In this document: piece by piece, positions 48,041-56,677 of the stretch | How positions within the stretch are numbered: position 1 is the stretch's first letter | How the letters are laid out: each line of letters begins with the position of its first letter | Origin: Paenibacillus antarcticus | GTDB lineage: Bacteria > Bacillota > Bacilli > Paenibacillales > Paenibacillaceae | Direction: 5' to 3' | NCBI RefSeq assembly: GCF_001637225.1 | Contig: NZ_LVJI01000015.1 | Span: 62,001 to 126,000, forward strand | DNA length: 64,000 bases | Translations under genes and position numbers: made by a program | The notes under the pieces: model-generated | The model's database searches: none | What the model saw: only the letters and a program-made list of their open reading frames with translations | Told to the model about the DNA's origin: nothing

Positions 48041-48257
48041 AATAAGTTCACAAGTTTATAAAAAAGGTGAACTTTCCATTTGAATTATGTTGGGAGCAGT
48101 ACGTGTAGCCATAGTCAATTTTCACGAAAAAAACCTAATAAATTCCAGTTGTTCAGTGAAACTACTGGGAGAACAGTGGACAAAAGCGCTTATATCCCAT
48201 CCAATCCGACGCATAATGGATACTCATTGCACTACTTCATCCATTCAGGAAAGTATT

Positions 48258-48287
48258 AGAGAGGACACAATACATCGTGTCCTCTCT
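48258..48287. terminator. Hairpin in the ric-nirB gap
   Basis: AGAGAGGACAC and GTGTCCTCTCT form a perfect 11-bp stem with an 8-nt loop; the flanking T-tracts are modest. A smaller stem AGAGTCC/GGACTCT at about 48348-48367 lies closer to the ric stop. One or both should end ric transcription. The rest of 48041-48257 shows no feature. Confidence 0.6.
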
Positions 48288-48383
48288 TAGGTCTGTTTAC
48301 AGTTATTATTGATGTCCACGATATCATGAATCAAGCACATTTCAAGAGTCCTTCAATGGACTCTATTCTTTGTCATTTCAGAA

Positions 48384-49103
48384 TCAGAATTGATAACGTG
48401 GGAACAAAATATTGTTCTCCAAATGGACATGCTCAAATGTCATCCGTTCAAGCTCAGCAAGTCTTTCATACGTTATACGATACGTAGTACAAGCATGTGC
48501 AGGCGGCGTGAAATCATTCGTGATCTCCCTGATTTCTTTTAGAATGTTACCCGCTTTGTCATGCTCGTCCTCTAATCCCACAATCAAATCGTAAAGACCT
48601 TGTTGAGCAGATTGTTCAAATGCTTGATCTTGGTCAACCATCCGCGGGAAAATTTGCTCTTCTTCGTTCGTGGTATGCTCAAGTAACTCATCCTTCAGCT
48701 TTGTATACAGAACATACAATTGAGCCAAATGAGGATCATGATCACCATGAACTTGGTTAACCCTCGCAACATTCTTATAAACTTCAGGAAGTTCCTCACG
48801 TAAGTAATCGTGGTGTTTACTCACAATATATTGAATCAAAGATGGAGAGTCCATTTCTACAAAATGGTTTATTCCGTCAATATCATCACTCAGACCTGAA
48901 TGGTTAACAGCTAGATAATGTAACTCCTCTAGTACTTGATCAATGTCCAGACCTCTCTCTTGAACAGCTTCCACGAGTGGACGCTTACCGCCGCAACAGA
49001 AATCAATCTTATGATCTCGGAAATAGTCGCTAGCCTTTGGAAACTTTATAACAATATCACTTACGATATGATTAGCACTAAAAACAAGGGGCTCAATTGA
49101 CAT
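48384..49103 (-). CDS. ric: Iron-sulfur cluster repair di-iron protein (Ric/ScdA/YtfE)
   Basis: This 239-residue protein has the ScdA N-terminal motif DYFRDHKIDFCCGGKRPL near residue 30 followed by a hemerythrin-like four-helix domain with di-iron ligands (SKHHDYLREELPE, EHTTNEEEQIFPRM, EDEHDKAGNILKEIR, EHVHLENNILFPRY). Such proteins restore Fe-S clusters damaged by nitric or oxidative stress. A perfect Fnr-type palindrome lies 68 bp upstream. Its position next to nirBDC fits nitric oxide produced during nitrite reduction. Confidence 0.94.
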   Translation of the reverse strand: MSIEPLVFSANHIVSDIVIKFPKASDYFRDHKIDFCCGGKRPLVEAVQERGLDIDQVLEELHYLAVNHSGLSDDIDGINHFVEMDSPSLIQYIVSKHHDYLREELPEVYKNVARVNQVHGDHDPHLAQLYVLYTKLKDELLEHTTNEEEQIFPRMVDQDQAFEQSAQQGLYDLIVGLEDEHDKAGNILKEIREITNDFTPPAHACTTYRITYERLAELERMTFEHVHLENNILFPRYQF

Positions 49104-49171
49104 TCTAAATTCCTCCTAGGTATCTTTTCTTAATCTACCTATTCAGGCTACACCTAGGAGAAAGGACGGAT

Positions 49172-49187
49172 TGTGATTGTAATCACA
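49172..49187 (-). promoter_or_regulatory. Fnr-type box of ric
   Basis: TGTGATTGTAATCACA is an exact TGTGA-N6-TCACA match and a nearly full palindrome. Only ric starts from this gap. A weak -10 (TAGCCT at 49145-49150) would place the box near -41.5; other Crp/Fnr regulators that sense nitric oxide could also use this site. Confidence 0.8.
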
Positions 49188-49202
49188 AATTGTATATTTA
49201 AT

Positions 49203-49910
49203 CTATGAATTATTCAACTCAATGGTGACTTCATCCTGCGGCTTAAGTTTCATATCCATTCCATTTGCATTTAGCAGCTTATTATTAACTTTAAGTATCC
49301 ACTTCTCATTCATTTTGGGACTATATTCTTGTACCTTTTTGATCGTTTTACTATTATCACTTAATACGACAATTCCACTTTGTTTCAACAGATCTCTAAT
49401 GACCACTTCATGTGTATATGGACTTACATACGAATGCGTAAGTTCCGGTTGTAACCTACCTCCATTCACGCTCACAATGACGATTTCTACATCCTTTGCA
49501 TGGTCTGAAGATAGGATATATATCGAAATAACATCATTATTGTTCACTTTGGCGTCCCAGTCCTCACTGTCTATACGATCTCCATTGATACTAATCGCCC
49601 AGTGTAGGTTGGAGTCCAATGTAACCCCCTGAATAGAGTGAATATTCGTTCCTTGTTGTGTAAGTTCTATTAGTCCACTATTAACTAACGATTCCCTAAT
49701 AGACAAGTTAGGAAGGATGCTACTTTCTAATCTTTGAACTTCACTCTTTGACAACAAATTACCCATTACTACTATTGAGATACCTGTCGAATCATTTGTA
49801 GATTTAACATCCGAATTAAGCTCTGATGGCATCTTATTGGAACCACAACCAGCAATTAGAATCGCCATGAATATAAACAGTATTCCTACGCATGATTTTG
49901 TTATTCTCAT
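49203..49910 (-). CDS. Lipoprotein with two DUF4430-like repeats
   Basis: The protein is about 235 residues from the ATG at 49910 (GGAAGG ribosome site). A lipoprotein signal ends LIAGC at about residue 22. Two similar regions follow, each ending in a segment with Trp, a short Asn/Gly turn and a final acidic beta strand: HWAISINGDRIDSEDWDAKV with DVISIYIL, and KWILKVNNKLLNANGMDMKL with DEVTIEL. This pattern is reminiscent of DUF4430/transcobalamin-like C-terminal domains. It is attached outside the membrane. Ligand and function unknown; the family call is tentative. Confidence 0.65.
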   Translation of the reverse strand: MRITKSCVGILFIFMAILIAGCGSNKMPSELNSDVKSTNDSTGISIVVMGNLLSKSEVQRLESSILPNLSIRESLVNSGLIELTQQGTNIHSIQGVTLDSNLHWAISINGDRIDSEDWDAKVNNNDVISIYILSSDHAKDVEIVIVSVNGGRLQPELTHSYVSPYTHEVVIRDLLKQSGIVVLSDNSKTIKKVQEYSPKMNEKWILKVNNKLLNANGMDMKLKPQDEVTIELNNS

Positions 49911-49977
49911 CTGTTCACCTTCCACAATAGATCTCTATATCTATTATACCTTGGAAAGCAGATGAGTGAAAACGCAA

Positions 49978-50655
49978 TCAATTTATCAATGCTTCCATGA
50001 ATGTTCTGTACCCATTACTATTTTTGATATACGGACCAATTCTCTGGAAATTTGCTTGCTTAACATATACACCCGTCATCCATGTACCTTTCAACGGAAT
50101 TCCTTCAGATTGGATCATTAAAGAGGGTGCTGGAATGAATTCTTGATAGATCGGAAGCGTCGTTTTGTGTTTTTTATAGGGTTTACCGAGTTCGATAAGA
50201 GGAGTAACGCTAGTATAAGTAGGTACGAAGTACGAAGAGATTGTCTCTAATTCTTCTTTATTATAAAAGGCTTCTTGCCCCAAAAAGGGGTGAAGTAGAA
50301 TAATCTTTTCAAATTGAGACCATATCATGATTTGTAGAATCATGCTTTGTAACTGGGAATCTGGTAGATATACTTGTTCAACATTATGCTCTACGTCTGT
50401 TTGGTATTCATAACCGATACACTTCCAGCCTTTTGGGCCTTGAATCCATTTTTGAAAAACACCTTGATCCGTTATCATTTGAGAACGAGTAGAATTGTGC
50501 GAATCTGGATCATTACATACCAACTGAGGTAAATAACGACGGAGCATAGCTAACGCTTTATCATAGACATATTGAACTTTAATCGAAGCATTCTCAAGTT
50601 CAGCAATATCTTCTTTACCATATACAACTTCATTGGCGGGCACTAGTTCTCGCAA
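49978..50655 (-). CDS. Protein of unknown function, 225 residues
   Basis: I do not recognise this protein. It has no signal peptide or transmembrane segment, is mixed alpha/beta by appearance, and is rich in aromatic residues in its second half (SSYFVPTYTSVTPLIELGKP, GTWMTGVYVKQANFQRIG). The start is a TTG at 50655 with GGAGGG six bases upstream. It lies between the DUF4430-like lipoprotein and the HxlR-type regulator, with gaps of 67 and 160 bp, and a terminator follows the regulator gene, so it is probably its own unit. Confidence 0.6.
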   Translation of the reverse strand: MRELVPANEVVYGKEDIAELENASIKVQYVYDKALAMLRRYLPQLVCNDPDSHNSTRSQMITDQGVFQKWIQGPKGWKCIGYEYQTDVEHNVEQVYLPDSQLQSMILQIMIWSQFEKIILLHPFLGQEAFYNKEELETISSYFVPTYTSVTPLIELGKPYKKHKTTLPIYQEFIPAPSLMIQSEGIPLKGTWMTGVYVKQANFQRIGPYIKNSNGYRTFMEALIN

Positions 50656-50749
50656 TTCATTCCCTCCTTCACAACGATTAAATCATTTTTTTCCAATTAT
50701 ACTACAACTTCCCCAATATAGTGCATGGCCTTAGACATATAACAATAAA

Positions 50750-50780
50750 AACCCCTCATTTCAATAATGAAAAGGGGGTT
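50750..50780 (-). terminator. Terminator of the HxlR-type regulator gene
   Basis: AACCCCTCATT pairs with AATGAAAAGGGGGTT (with a bulge), followed on the minus strand by TTTTTATTG. It lies 35 bp after the stop codon. Confidence 0.85.
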
Positions 50781-50815
50781 AGCAACGGAGTAGACTGCCA
50801 TAATCTATCTTAAGT

Positions 50816-51133
50816 TTAGTCTACCCACTTCTCGGCCCAGAATTGTATCTGTTCCATGACGGAGCGCAGTCCTTTGCCTTTTTCAGTTAATTCATACTCA
50901 ATTCGTACTGGAGTCTCGGGATAAACATGGCGAACAACAATTCCTTCTAATTCTAGATCCTTCATCCGTTCTGACAACATTTTATCGCTCATGGAAGGGA
51001 TTAGACTAGAGATATCTTTAAATCGCTTCGGGCCACTCATCAAGGTCTGAATAATTAACCCATTCCAACGTTTACCCAAAAAAGAAAAAGCTGATTCAAA
51101 TCGTGGACACAAATTCATTTCATCAATTCCCAT
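50816..51133 (-). CDS. HxlR/YodB-family transcription regulator
   Basis: The 105-residue protein is a single winged-helix domain of the HxlR family: LCPRFESAFSFLGKRWNGLIIQ with the conserved first Cys (the redox-sensing Cys of YodB/HypR members), GPKRFKDISSLIPSMSDKML, and YELTEKGKGLRSVMEQIQFW. Members sense quinones, aldehydes or oxidants and repress nearby reductases. A 13-bp palindrome lies in its promoter region. No obvious target gene is adjacent. Confidence 0.88.
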   Translation of the reverse strand: MGIDEMNLCPRFESAFSFLGKRWNGLIIQTLMSGPKRFKDISSLIPSMSDKMLSERMKDLELEGIVVRHVYPETPVRIEYELTEKGKGLRSVMEQIQFWAEKWVD

Positions 51134-51164
51134 GAAACAATCACCTCTTTATTGAAAAACCTAC

Positions 51165-51177
51165 TGACTTCAAGTCA
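51165..51177 (-). promoter_or_regulatory. Likely operator of the HxlR-type gene
   Basis: TGACTTGAAGTCA (minus strand) is a perfect 6-1-6 palindrome about 30 bp before the start codon. Its size and symmetry fit a dimeric winged-helix repressor acting on its own gene. Confidence 0.5.
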
Positions 51178-51345
51178 AATGAATTACACTATGGAAAAGC
51201 TTTCGATTAGTTAGTATATTTCATTTTACCACATTTCTCACTACTTTAAAACATTCAACAAAAAAACTATAGCACAACTGACCACATTTAAATTTAACTT
51301 TTATCACACCCAACAGTAACTATATAACCTCATTTCACAAAAATA

Positions 51346-51370
51346 GACAGTTACCTATTCGGCAACTGTC
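51346..51370 (-). terminator. Terminator of the isomerase/Gfo-Idh cluster
   Basis: GACAGTTACC and GGCAACTGTC form a 10-bp stem with one mismatch and a 5-nt loop, followed on the minus strand by TATTTTTG. Confidence 0.8.
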
Positions 51371-51402
51371 ATCCTTCTTTACTCTTAGCTTAAACGATCC
51401 TT

Positions 51403-52371
51403 CTAAACCCACCACATATCGCCAAGTGGCTCTTCAATAAGAACTTGTTGAAGGTTCTGAACAGCCTTAGAGAAGCCTTCTTCAACAGACATCAAGCCAT
51501 CTTCGTGTTCAATACTTACAACATAATCATAGCCTACTAAACGAAGTGCACTCATAATATCCGCCCATGTCTTGATGTCATGTCCATAACCTACACTACG
51601 GAACTGCCATGCACGGTCCAACATTTTCTCATAGGATTGCATATCGGTAAGACCATGTTTATTTACATTAATTGGATCAATCACGGTATCCTTAGCATGG
51701 AAATGATGGATCGCTCCTTCACGCCCTAGAATGTGTATAGCCTGCACAGGATCAATGCCCTGCCACCACATATGACTTGGATCTAGGTTAGCACCAATCG
51801 TCTCACCCGCTGCTTCACGTAGACGAAGTAATGTAGCTGGTGTATGGACAGAGAAACCTCCATGAAGTTCAAGGCCGATCTTGATGTGATGATCTTTCGC
51901 AAACTTCGCTTGTTCGGTCCAGTAAGGAATAACCTTGTTCTCCCATTGCCATTTCAATATTTCTTGGAAATCATTCGGCCAAGGAGCAACGGGCCAGTTC
52001 GGATATTTAGCGTCTTCATGGTCACCGGGACATCCAGAGAATGTATTTACTACCGGTACCTCAAGCTTCTCAGCAAGTAGAACTGAATTCACGAAATCAT
52101 CATGATCCGCTTTAGCCAAATGCTTCTGTGGATGAAGTGGGTTACCATGACAGCTAAGTGCACTGATTGTAAGTCCACGTGATTCTACTGCTTTTTTGAA
52201 ATTCTTAAGTTCTTTCTCATTGTTCAGAAGATCCGTTGGTGTACAGTGTGCTTTACCTGGATTTCCTCCACTTCCGATCTCAACAGCCTTCAGACCTTTA
52301 GAAGCTACATAATCTAACGCATCCTCAAGCTTACGACCGCCAAATAACACCATAAATACGCCTAATTTCAT
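51403..52371 (-). CDS. Sugar phosphate isomerase/epimerase (AP endonuclease 2-like TIM barrel)
   Basis: This 322-residue protein is a xylose-isomerase-like TIM barrel: KGLKAVEIGSGGNPGKAHCT near the N-terminus, LTISALSCHGNPLHPQ, KIGLELHGGFSVHTP, IGANLDPSHMWWQGIDP, and VVSIEHEDGLMSVEEG with the Glu, Asp and His metal ligands spread through them. The family isomerises or epimerises sugars or inositol derivatives in the cytoplasm. It is the third gene of a unit with a smaller isomerase and a Gfo/Idh oxidoreductase. The true substrate is unknown. Confidence 0.88.
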   Translation of the reverse strand: MKLGVFMVLFGGRKLEDALDYVASKGLKAVEIGSGGNPGKAHCTPTDLLNNEKELKNFKKAVESRGLTISALSCHGNPLHPQKHLAKADHDDFVNSVLLAEKLEVPVVNTFSGCPGDHEDAKYPNWPVAPWPNDFQEILKWQWENKVIPYWTEQAKFAKDHHIKIGLELHGGFSVHTPATLLRLREAAGETIGANLDPSHMWWQGIDPVQAIHILGREGAIHHFHAKDTVIDPINVNKHGLTDMQSYEKMLDRAWQFRSVGYGHDIKTWADIMSALRLVGYDYVVSIEHEDGLMSVEEGFSKAVQNLQQVLIEEPLGDMWWV

Positions 52372-52419
52372 CGTTACTCCTCCTTATTTTCACATACAAA
52401 TTATTCAAACATCATTCGT

Positions 52420-53502
52420 TTATTCGAAATAAACCGCTTTACCTGTCTTAGCAGATTCATAGATAGCTTCTAGAATTTGAGTTACTACCAATGCTTGTTC
52501 TGGTTTAACGACAGGTTCTGTATCTTCAATCACAGCTTGCAACCACAATCTTGCTTCACGATCTGAATCAGATTCCGTTTCTCCAGAGTAGAATGCAACG
52601 CCCCCTGCACCCAAGTCAACTTTAGTCTCATACAATCGACTCATCTTCTCACCATTAATGCGCAGACCATCTTTCATATCTGCTCCGGCTTCAGTTCCTG
52701 CAAGTATGGTCTGTGCTTCGTTGAAATCAAGTACATTCAGAGCCCAGCTAGCTTCAAGAATAATGGTAGCTCCGTTCTCCATCGTAATGAAACCAAAAGC
52801 AGAATCTTCTACTTTGAATTCTTCTGGATTCCAAGGACCGAATGCGTTCGCTGCATTCTCACGATGTCCAAGCTTATGGAACGTTGAACCCATAACACTC
52901 TTCGGTTTGTAATTATCCATCAGCCATAATGTTAAATCAAGTGCATGGGTACCGATATCAATAAGAGGTCCTCCGCCTTGCTTCTCTTCATCTAAGAATA
53001 CGCCCCAAGTTGGAACAGCACGACGACGAGTTGCCAAGGCTTTACCATAATAAACATCACCTAGGTCACCATTCTCGCACATTTCTTTTAAGTATTGACT
53101 GTCGTCACGGAATCTATTTTGATATCCGATCGTCAGCTTTTTACCTGTACGTTTCGCAGCTTCAAGCATTTCTCTTGCTTCCGCCGTTGTTTTAGCCATT
53201 GGTTTCTCACACATTACGTGTTTGCCTGCTTCAAGTGAAGCAACAGTGATCACAGAGTGCGAATCATTAGGAGTACATACGTGAATAACATCGATCGTTC
53301 CATCTTTAAGCAATTCACGGAAATCAGTATATACTTTGGCTCCTTCAACGCCATATTTCACAGCTGCTTCTTCTGCACGTTCTTGAACGATGTCACAAAA
53401 AGCCACCATTTCTCCATTGGATTGTTTCGCAAGGCTCGGCATATGTTTCCCAGTAGCAATACCACCACAACCAATAATTCCAATTCTTAGTGTTTTAGAC
53501 AT
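52420..53502 (-). CDS. Gfo/Idh/MocA-family oxidoreductase
   Basis: The 360-residue NAD(P)-dependent oxidoreductase has the Rossmann motif IGIIGCGGIATGKHM at the N-terminus and the catalytic EKP motif in HVMCEKPMAKTT near residue 98. The C-terminal domain forms the substrate site (GGGPLIDIGTHALDLTLWLM with a conserved Asp and His). It overlaps the preceding isomerase gene by 8 bp, so translation is coupled. The trio suggests oxidation-isomerisation of a sugar or cyclitol. No transporter is encoded nearby. Confidence 0.92.
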   Translation of the reverse strand: MSKTLRIGIIGCGGIATGKHMPSLAKQSNGEMVAFCDIVQERAEEAAVKYGVEGAKVYTDFRELLKDGTIDVIHVCTPNDSHSVITVASLEAGKHVMCEKPMAKTTAEAREMLEAAKRTGKKLTIGYQNRFRDDSQYLKEMCENGDLGDVYYGKALATRRRAVPTWGVFLDEEKQGGGPLIDIGTHALDLTLWLMDNYKPKSVMGSTFHKLGHRENAANAFGPWNPEEFKVEDSAFGFITMENGATIILEASWALNVLDFNEAQTILAGTEAGADMKDGLRINGEKMSRLYETKVDLGAGGVAFYSGETESDSDREARLWLQAVIEDTEPVVKPEQALVVTQILEAIYESAKTGKAVYFE

Positions 53503-54265
53503 TTATAAGTCCTCCATTTTTTGCGTAATTTTTTATCCATTCCATACTCGTAGCAATACTTTCAAGAGGTGGATTCTGACAAACATCTTGTTCTACCACA
53601 ATCCATTCCACGCCTACTTCATCCGCAGCTTCAGCAATTGCTGCTAGATTCACTTCTCCTTGACCAAATGAAACCGTCTGTGGTGATCCATCTTCTAATT
53701 TCTTCACATCTTTCCAGTGAACGATGGGTAAACGACCTGCATAGTTATGAATGTATTCAACTGGGTTATACCCAGCAAAGTATACCCAACACGTATCCAT
53801 TTCAACTTCAAGTAATGAAGCAGGTACTTGTTCATACATCGCATCAAACACAGTCTTACCGTTACCATAAGATTCAGTTAACTCGAAATCATGATTATGG
53901 TACAGGAGCACCATATCCTGTTCCTTACATTTCTCACCAAGTACCTTAAGGTTAGCAAACACTTCATCCCATTTACGTTGTTCTTCCGACAAATAAGGCA
54001 CGATAATATATTTATTACCAATTTCTTTATTATAAGCAATAATCGAATCTAAGTCTTCTAACAAACTCGCATATTGCGTATGTGTTCCAATAGCCACGAG
54101 ACCATTCTCATCAAGTAACTTTTTCACTTCAACACTACTATGTCCAAAGAAATCATGAAATTCCACACCTTTGTACCCTAGTCCTGCAACCGTTTTCAAT
54201 GTTCCTTCGAAGTCATGCTCCATTTGCTCGCGAACTGTATACAATTGTAATCCTAATTGCAACAT
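53495..54265 (-). CDS. Sugar phosphate isomerase/epimerase, short form
   Basis: This 256-residue TIM-barrel protein belongs to the same superfamily as the gene at 51403 (GLQLYTVREQMEHDFEGTLK, LGYKGVEFHDFFG, MVLLYHNHDFELTESYGNGK, EVEMDTCWVYFAGYNP, HWKDVKKLEDG). It is the first gene of the three-gene unit and starts at an ATG behind AGGAGG. It is divergent from an AraC-type regulator gene across about 260 bp, which is the likely control region. Confidence 0.9.
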   Translation of the reverse strand: MLQLGLQLYTVREQMEHDFEGTLKTVAGLGYKGVEFHDFFGHSSVEVKKLLDENGLVAIGTHTQYASLLEDLDSIIAYNKEIGNKYIIVPYLSEEQRKWDEVFANLKVLGEKCKEQDMVLLYHNHDFELTESYGNGKTVFDAMYEQVPASLLEVEMDTCWVYFAGYNPVEYIHNYAGRLPIVHWKDVKKLEDGSPQTVSFGQGEVNLAAIAEAADEVGVEWIVVEQDVCQNPPLESIATSMEWIKNYAKNGGLINV

Positions 54266-54525
54266 TGACTGTTTCCTCCTTCAATTTCCCACGATATGTA
54301 ATTCCCTTAGAATCAGATTAGGTGAAGCAATATCAATCTGTATAGATTTAACTAAAATTTGTTCTCCCCAAGTTCAATTATTTGTAAGAAAACTATGAAT
54401 ATGAGGTCTCTTCTTTAGTTCAATCTATCTAGTTACATGGTATTCCAAATTTATTTATATTAAAATGAATAATATGATCCAAACATGAACAATCTGGTCA
54501 TAATTTTTAAAAAGGAGCCTGAAAG

Positions 54526-55353
54526 ATGATCAATGTAGACTCGTGTCAAGTATATGTGGCCGGCTTCTCCTTCCATAAAAAACCTTTCTACACTTCACAA
54601 CTAGACGTAAATGGTATAAACACCTATCTCATGCGCTTCCAAACCGATGGACGCTGTCGCGCTAGATACGATGGTCAGTTAGGTCTGATTGAGTCAGGAG
54701 ACTTACTGCTGTATTCTCCCTCTGAGCCCTATGAATTAAAAATAGATAAAGAAATCAATTCACTCGGCGAATTAACAATTGAAAGTGGGGATTACCATAT
54801 TTTTTTCGGGGGGCCCTGGATAGACAAATGGTGGAATGCTCAAGCTCGACCTACTCGTATGAAATTACCTCTTAACGAAGGTTTCTTGATTCTTTTTCGA
54901 CAGATCGCACTTGAGCAACGCCGAATGGAGAATCCATACCCCGAGATTTCAGGATATTATATGAAGATTCTGTGCCTAGAACTAGATCGTCAGCTCAAAG
55001 AACAACCAACAACGACGCACAAAAGTTATTTAGCCTATCAAATTAAACATTACATTGAAGAGAATGCCTCGCATATGTTCAAATTAGATGATGTAGCAAG
55101 CCACGTTGGCATCAGCGTTTCCCGTGCTGTTCATCTATTCAAGGAAACATTCGATACTAGCATTATGCAATACACGATTGACGTGAAGTTAGATATGGCA
55201 CGAGAACGCATTATATTCAGCCCTATGTCACTTGAGAATGTAGCAGAAACTTCAGGATTCGCCAATTACACATACTTCTATCGTGTCTTCAGAGCACGTT
55301 TTGGCATGTCTCCGAAGCAATTCCGCATCGCTAATCGTGAACAACTGAAGTAG
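54526..55353 (+). CDS. AraC-family regulator of the isomerase/oxidoreductase unit
   Basis: The 275-residue regulator has an N-terminal AraC-type sugar-binding domain (about 1-150) and two helix-turn-helix motifs (FKLDDVASHVGISVSRAVHL; LENVAETSGFANYTYFYRVF). It is transcribed away from the isomerase/Gfo-Idh genes, which it probably activates when the substrate is present. An AAAGGAG ribosome site precedes the ATG. The ligand is unknown. A terminator follows at 55384-55425. Confidence 0.9.
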   Translation: MINVDSCQVYVAGFSFHKKPFYTSQLDVNGINTYLMRFQTDGRCRARYDGQLGLIESGDLLLYSPSEPYELKIDKEINSLGELTIESGDYHIFFGGPWIDKWWNAQARPTRMKLPLNEGFLILFRQIALEQRRMENPYPEISGYYMKILCLELDRQLKEQPTTTHKSYLAYQIKHYIEENASHMFKLDDVASHVGISVSRAVHLFKETFDTSIMQYTIDVKLDMARERIIFSPMSLENVAETSGFANYTYFYRVFRARFGMSPKQFRIANREQLK

Positions 55354-55383
55354 TGAGTAATCGATTGATGTGTTCACCAATAA

Positions 55384-55425
55384 ACAAGTGGCGCTCCGAA
55401 GCATAACTTCAGGAACGCCACTTGT
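55384..55425. terminator. Terminator after AraC-type regulator
   Basis: ACAAGTGGCG and CGCCACTTGT form a perfect 10-bp stem, with a CCGAAG/CTTCAGG inner pairing and a TTTTC tail on the plus strand. It lies between convergent genes. Confidence 0.85.
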
Positions 55426-55492
55426 TTTCAACTTCTTGTTATACATCTTCTATGTGATCTGAGACCGATTAATAATACGAAATATAATAACA

Positions 55493-55810
55493 TCAAGCCC
55501 TGCGACTTATTGCTTCCGTAACAACACAAGCAAGATCATCATTTCCGAAAAGCGAGAGCACACCTAGCAGTGTCTCATCCGGAATATCTCCTGCTTCTTC
55601 TTTGGATACTGTGAGCCCCAGAACGTGTATCAATCGTTCATTGTTAGTTTGATGAGGATAAGCTTCTCTATACAACGCTTCAGGATCTAGGTTGTGGTTA
55701 ATACACCACTGAGCAAAGACCAGAATCATCATATCCTCGTCTTGTCGATAACTTTGTATAACCTGTTCTTCGACGGATAGTTCCTTGTATTTATCGTAAT
55801 CTTCGTCCAT
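55493..55810 (-). CDS. Small acidic protein of unknown function
   Basis: The product is about 105 residues from the ATG at 55810, which has an AAAGG site; the frame continues to 55843 without a ribosome site. It is acidic, alpha-helical by appearance and has no membrane segment (start MDEDYDKYKELSVEEQVIQS). I do not recognise a family. It stands alone between the AraC-type regulator and the TVP38-type gene. Confidence 0.65.
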   Translation of the reverse strand: MDEDYDKYKELSVEEQVIQSYRQDEDMMILVFAQWCINHNLDPEALYREAYPHQTNNERLIHVLGLTVSKEEAGDIPDETLLGVLSLFGNDDLACVVTEAISRRA

Positions 55811-55962
55811 TTGTCTCAACCTTTCTACAACAAAATAAATCATTATGCTTTTCTATATTATAGCAAACCATTGTAATTAAGAAGATTTTAAAGTTGGCTA
55901 TCATTTTATTCCACTAAATTTGGTATGATACACTTTGAAACCTTTTCAAGAGAGGACTTCTT

Positions 55963-56577
55963 ATGAAGAAGCTACTGTTACCGCTTGTCTATGTACTCCT
56001 ATTGGGAGTAGCATTTATGTACAAAGACACCATTTGGGACTGGGTAAACAATAATGACTCACCGACCTTTTTGATTCTCATGGCGACTTTGTTAGCCCTT
56101 TTTCCCATCATTCCATATAAAGTAGTCATCGCCGCTTTGGGATATGCTTATGGCACCGTGTGGGCTACTCTAATCGCCTGGTTAGGAACCACACTTGCCG
56201 CAGTACTTGTGTATGCCATCGTGAGATACGCATTTCGCGAACAAGGACGACGTTATCTGAGCCAAAGACGTTCTATTCAATCCTTCACTAGTATGATGGA
56301 GTCTCACCCTTTTATGGCTATTATCGTCGCACGTCTATTACCTATCGTCCCACAGATGGTTGTGAATGTATTTGCGGGTGTTGCATCTATTTCCTTCTGG
56401 ACATTTACTCTCGCCACCATCCTTGGCAAAATTCCAGCCATACTACTTTACGCCTATTTGGGCGGCAATCTAGTTGCAAGACCTTATGTATCCGCAGCCC
56501 TTATATTGGGATACCTGCTCCTTGTTTGTATCGTACTCCTTGTATATAGACAGAGGAACAAGTCTAAAATCAGCTGA
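55963..56577 (+). CDS. TVP38/TMEM64-family membrane protein
   Basis: This 204-residue protein has five or six hydrophobic segments and the family's SNARE-associated/DedA-like core (FPIIPYKVVIAALGYAYGTV, LIAWLGTTLAAVLVYAIVRY, FMAIIVARLLPIVPQMVVNV, FAGVASISFWTFTLATILGK). Members act in membrane lipid homeostasis; some relatives are lipid scramblases. An AGAGAGG site precedes the ATG. The specific role is unknown. Confidence 0.88.
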   Translation: MKKLLLPLVYVLLLGVAFMYKDTIWDWVNNNDSPTFLILMATLLALFPIIPYKVVIAALGYAYGTVWATLIAWLGTTLAAVLVYAIVRYAFREQGRRYLSQRRSIQSFTSMMESHPFMAIIVARLLPIVPQMVVNVFAGVASISFWTFTLATILGKIPAILLYAYLGGNLVARPYVSAALILGYLLLVCIVLLVYRQRNKSKIS

Positions 56578-56677
56578 ACAAAAGGCCCCACTATCCACTT
56601 TCTTGGTTTTTGGAAACCAAATGATTTATAATAGAAGTGACCTATATCATTTATAGTCAAAGAAACGGAGTGATAAC

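Noticed and set aside
48087..48290. Plus-strand 67-residue frame between nirB and ric
   Set aside because: No ribosome site and no family; it ends inside the hairpin at 48258-48287.
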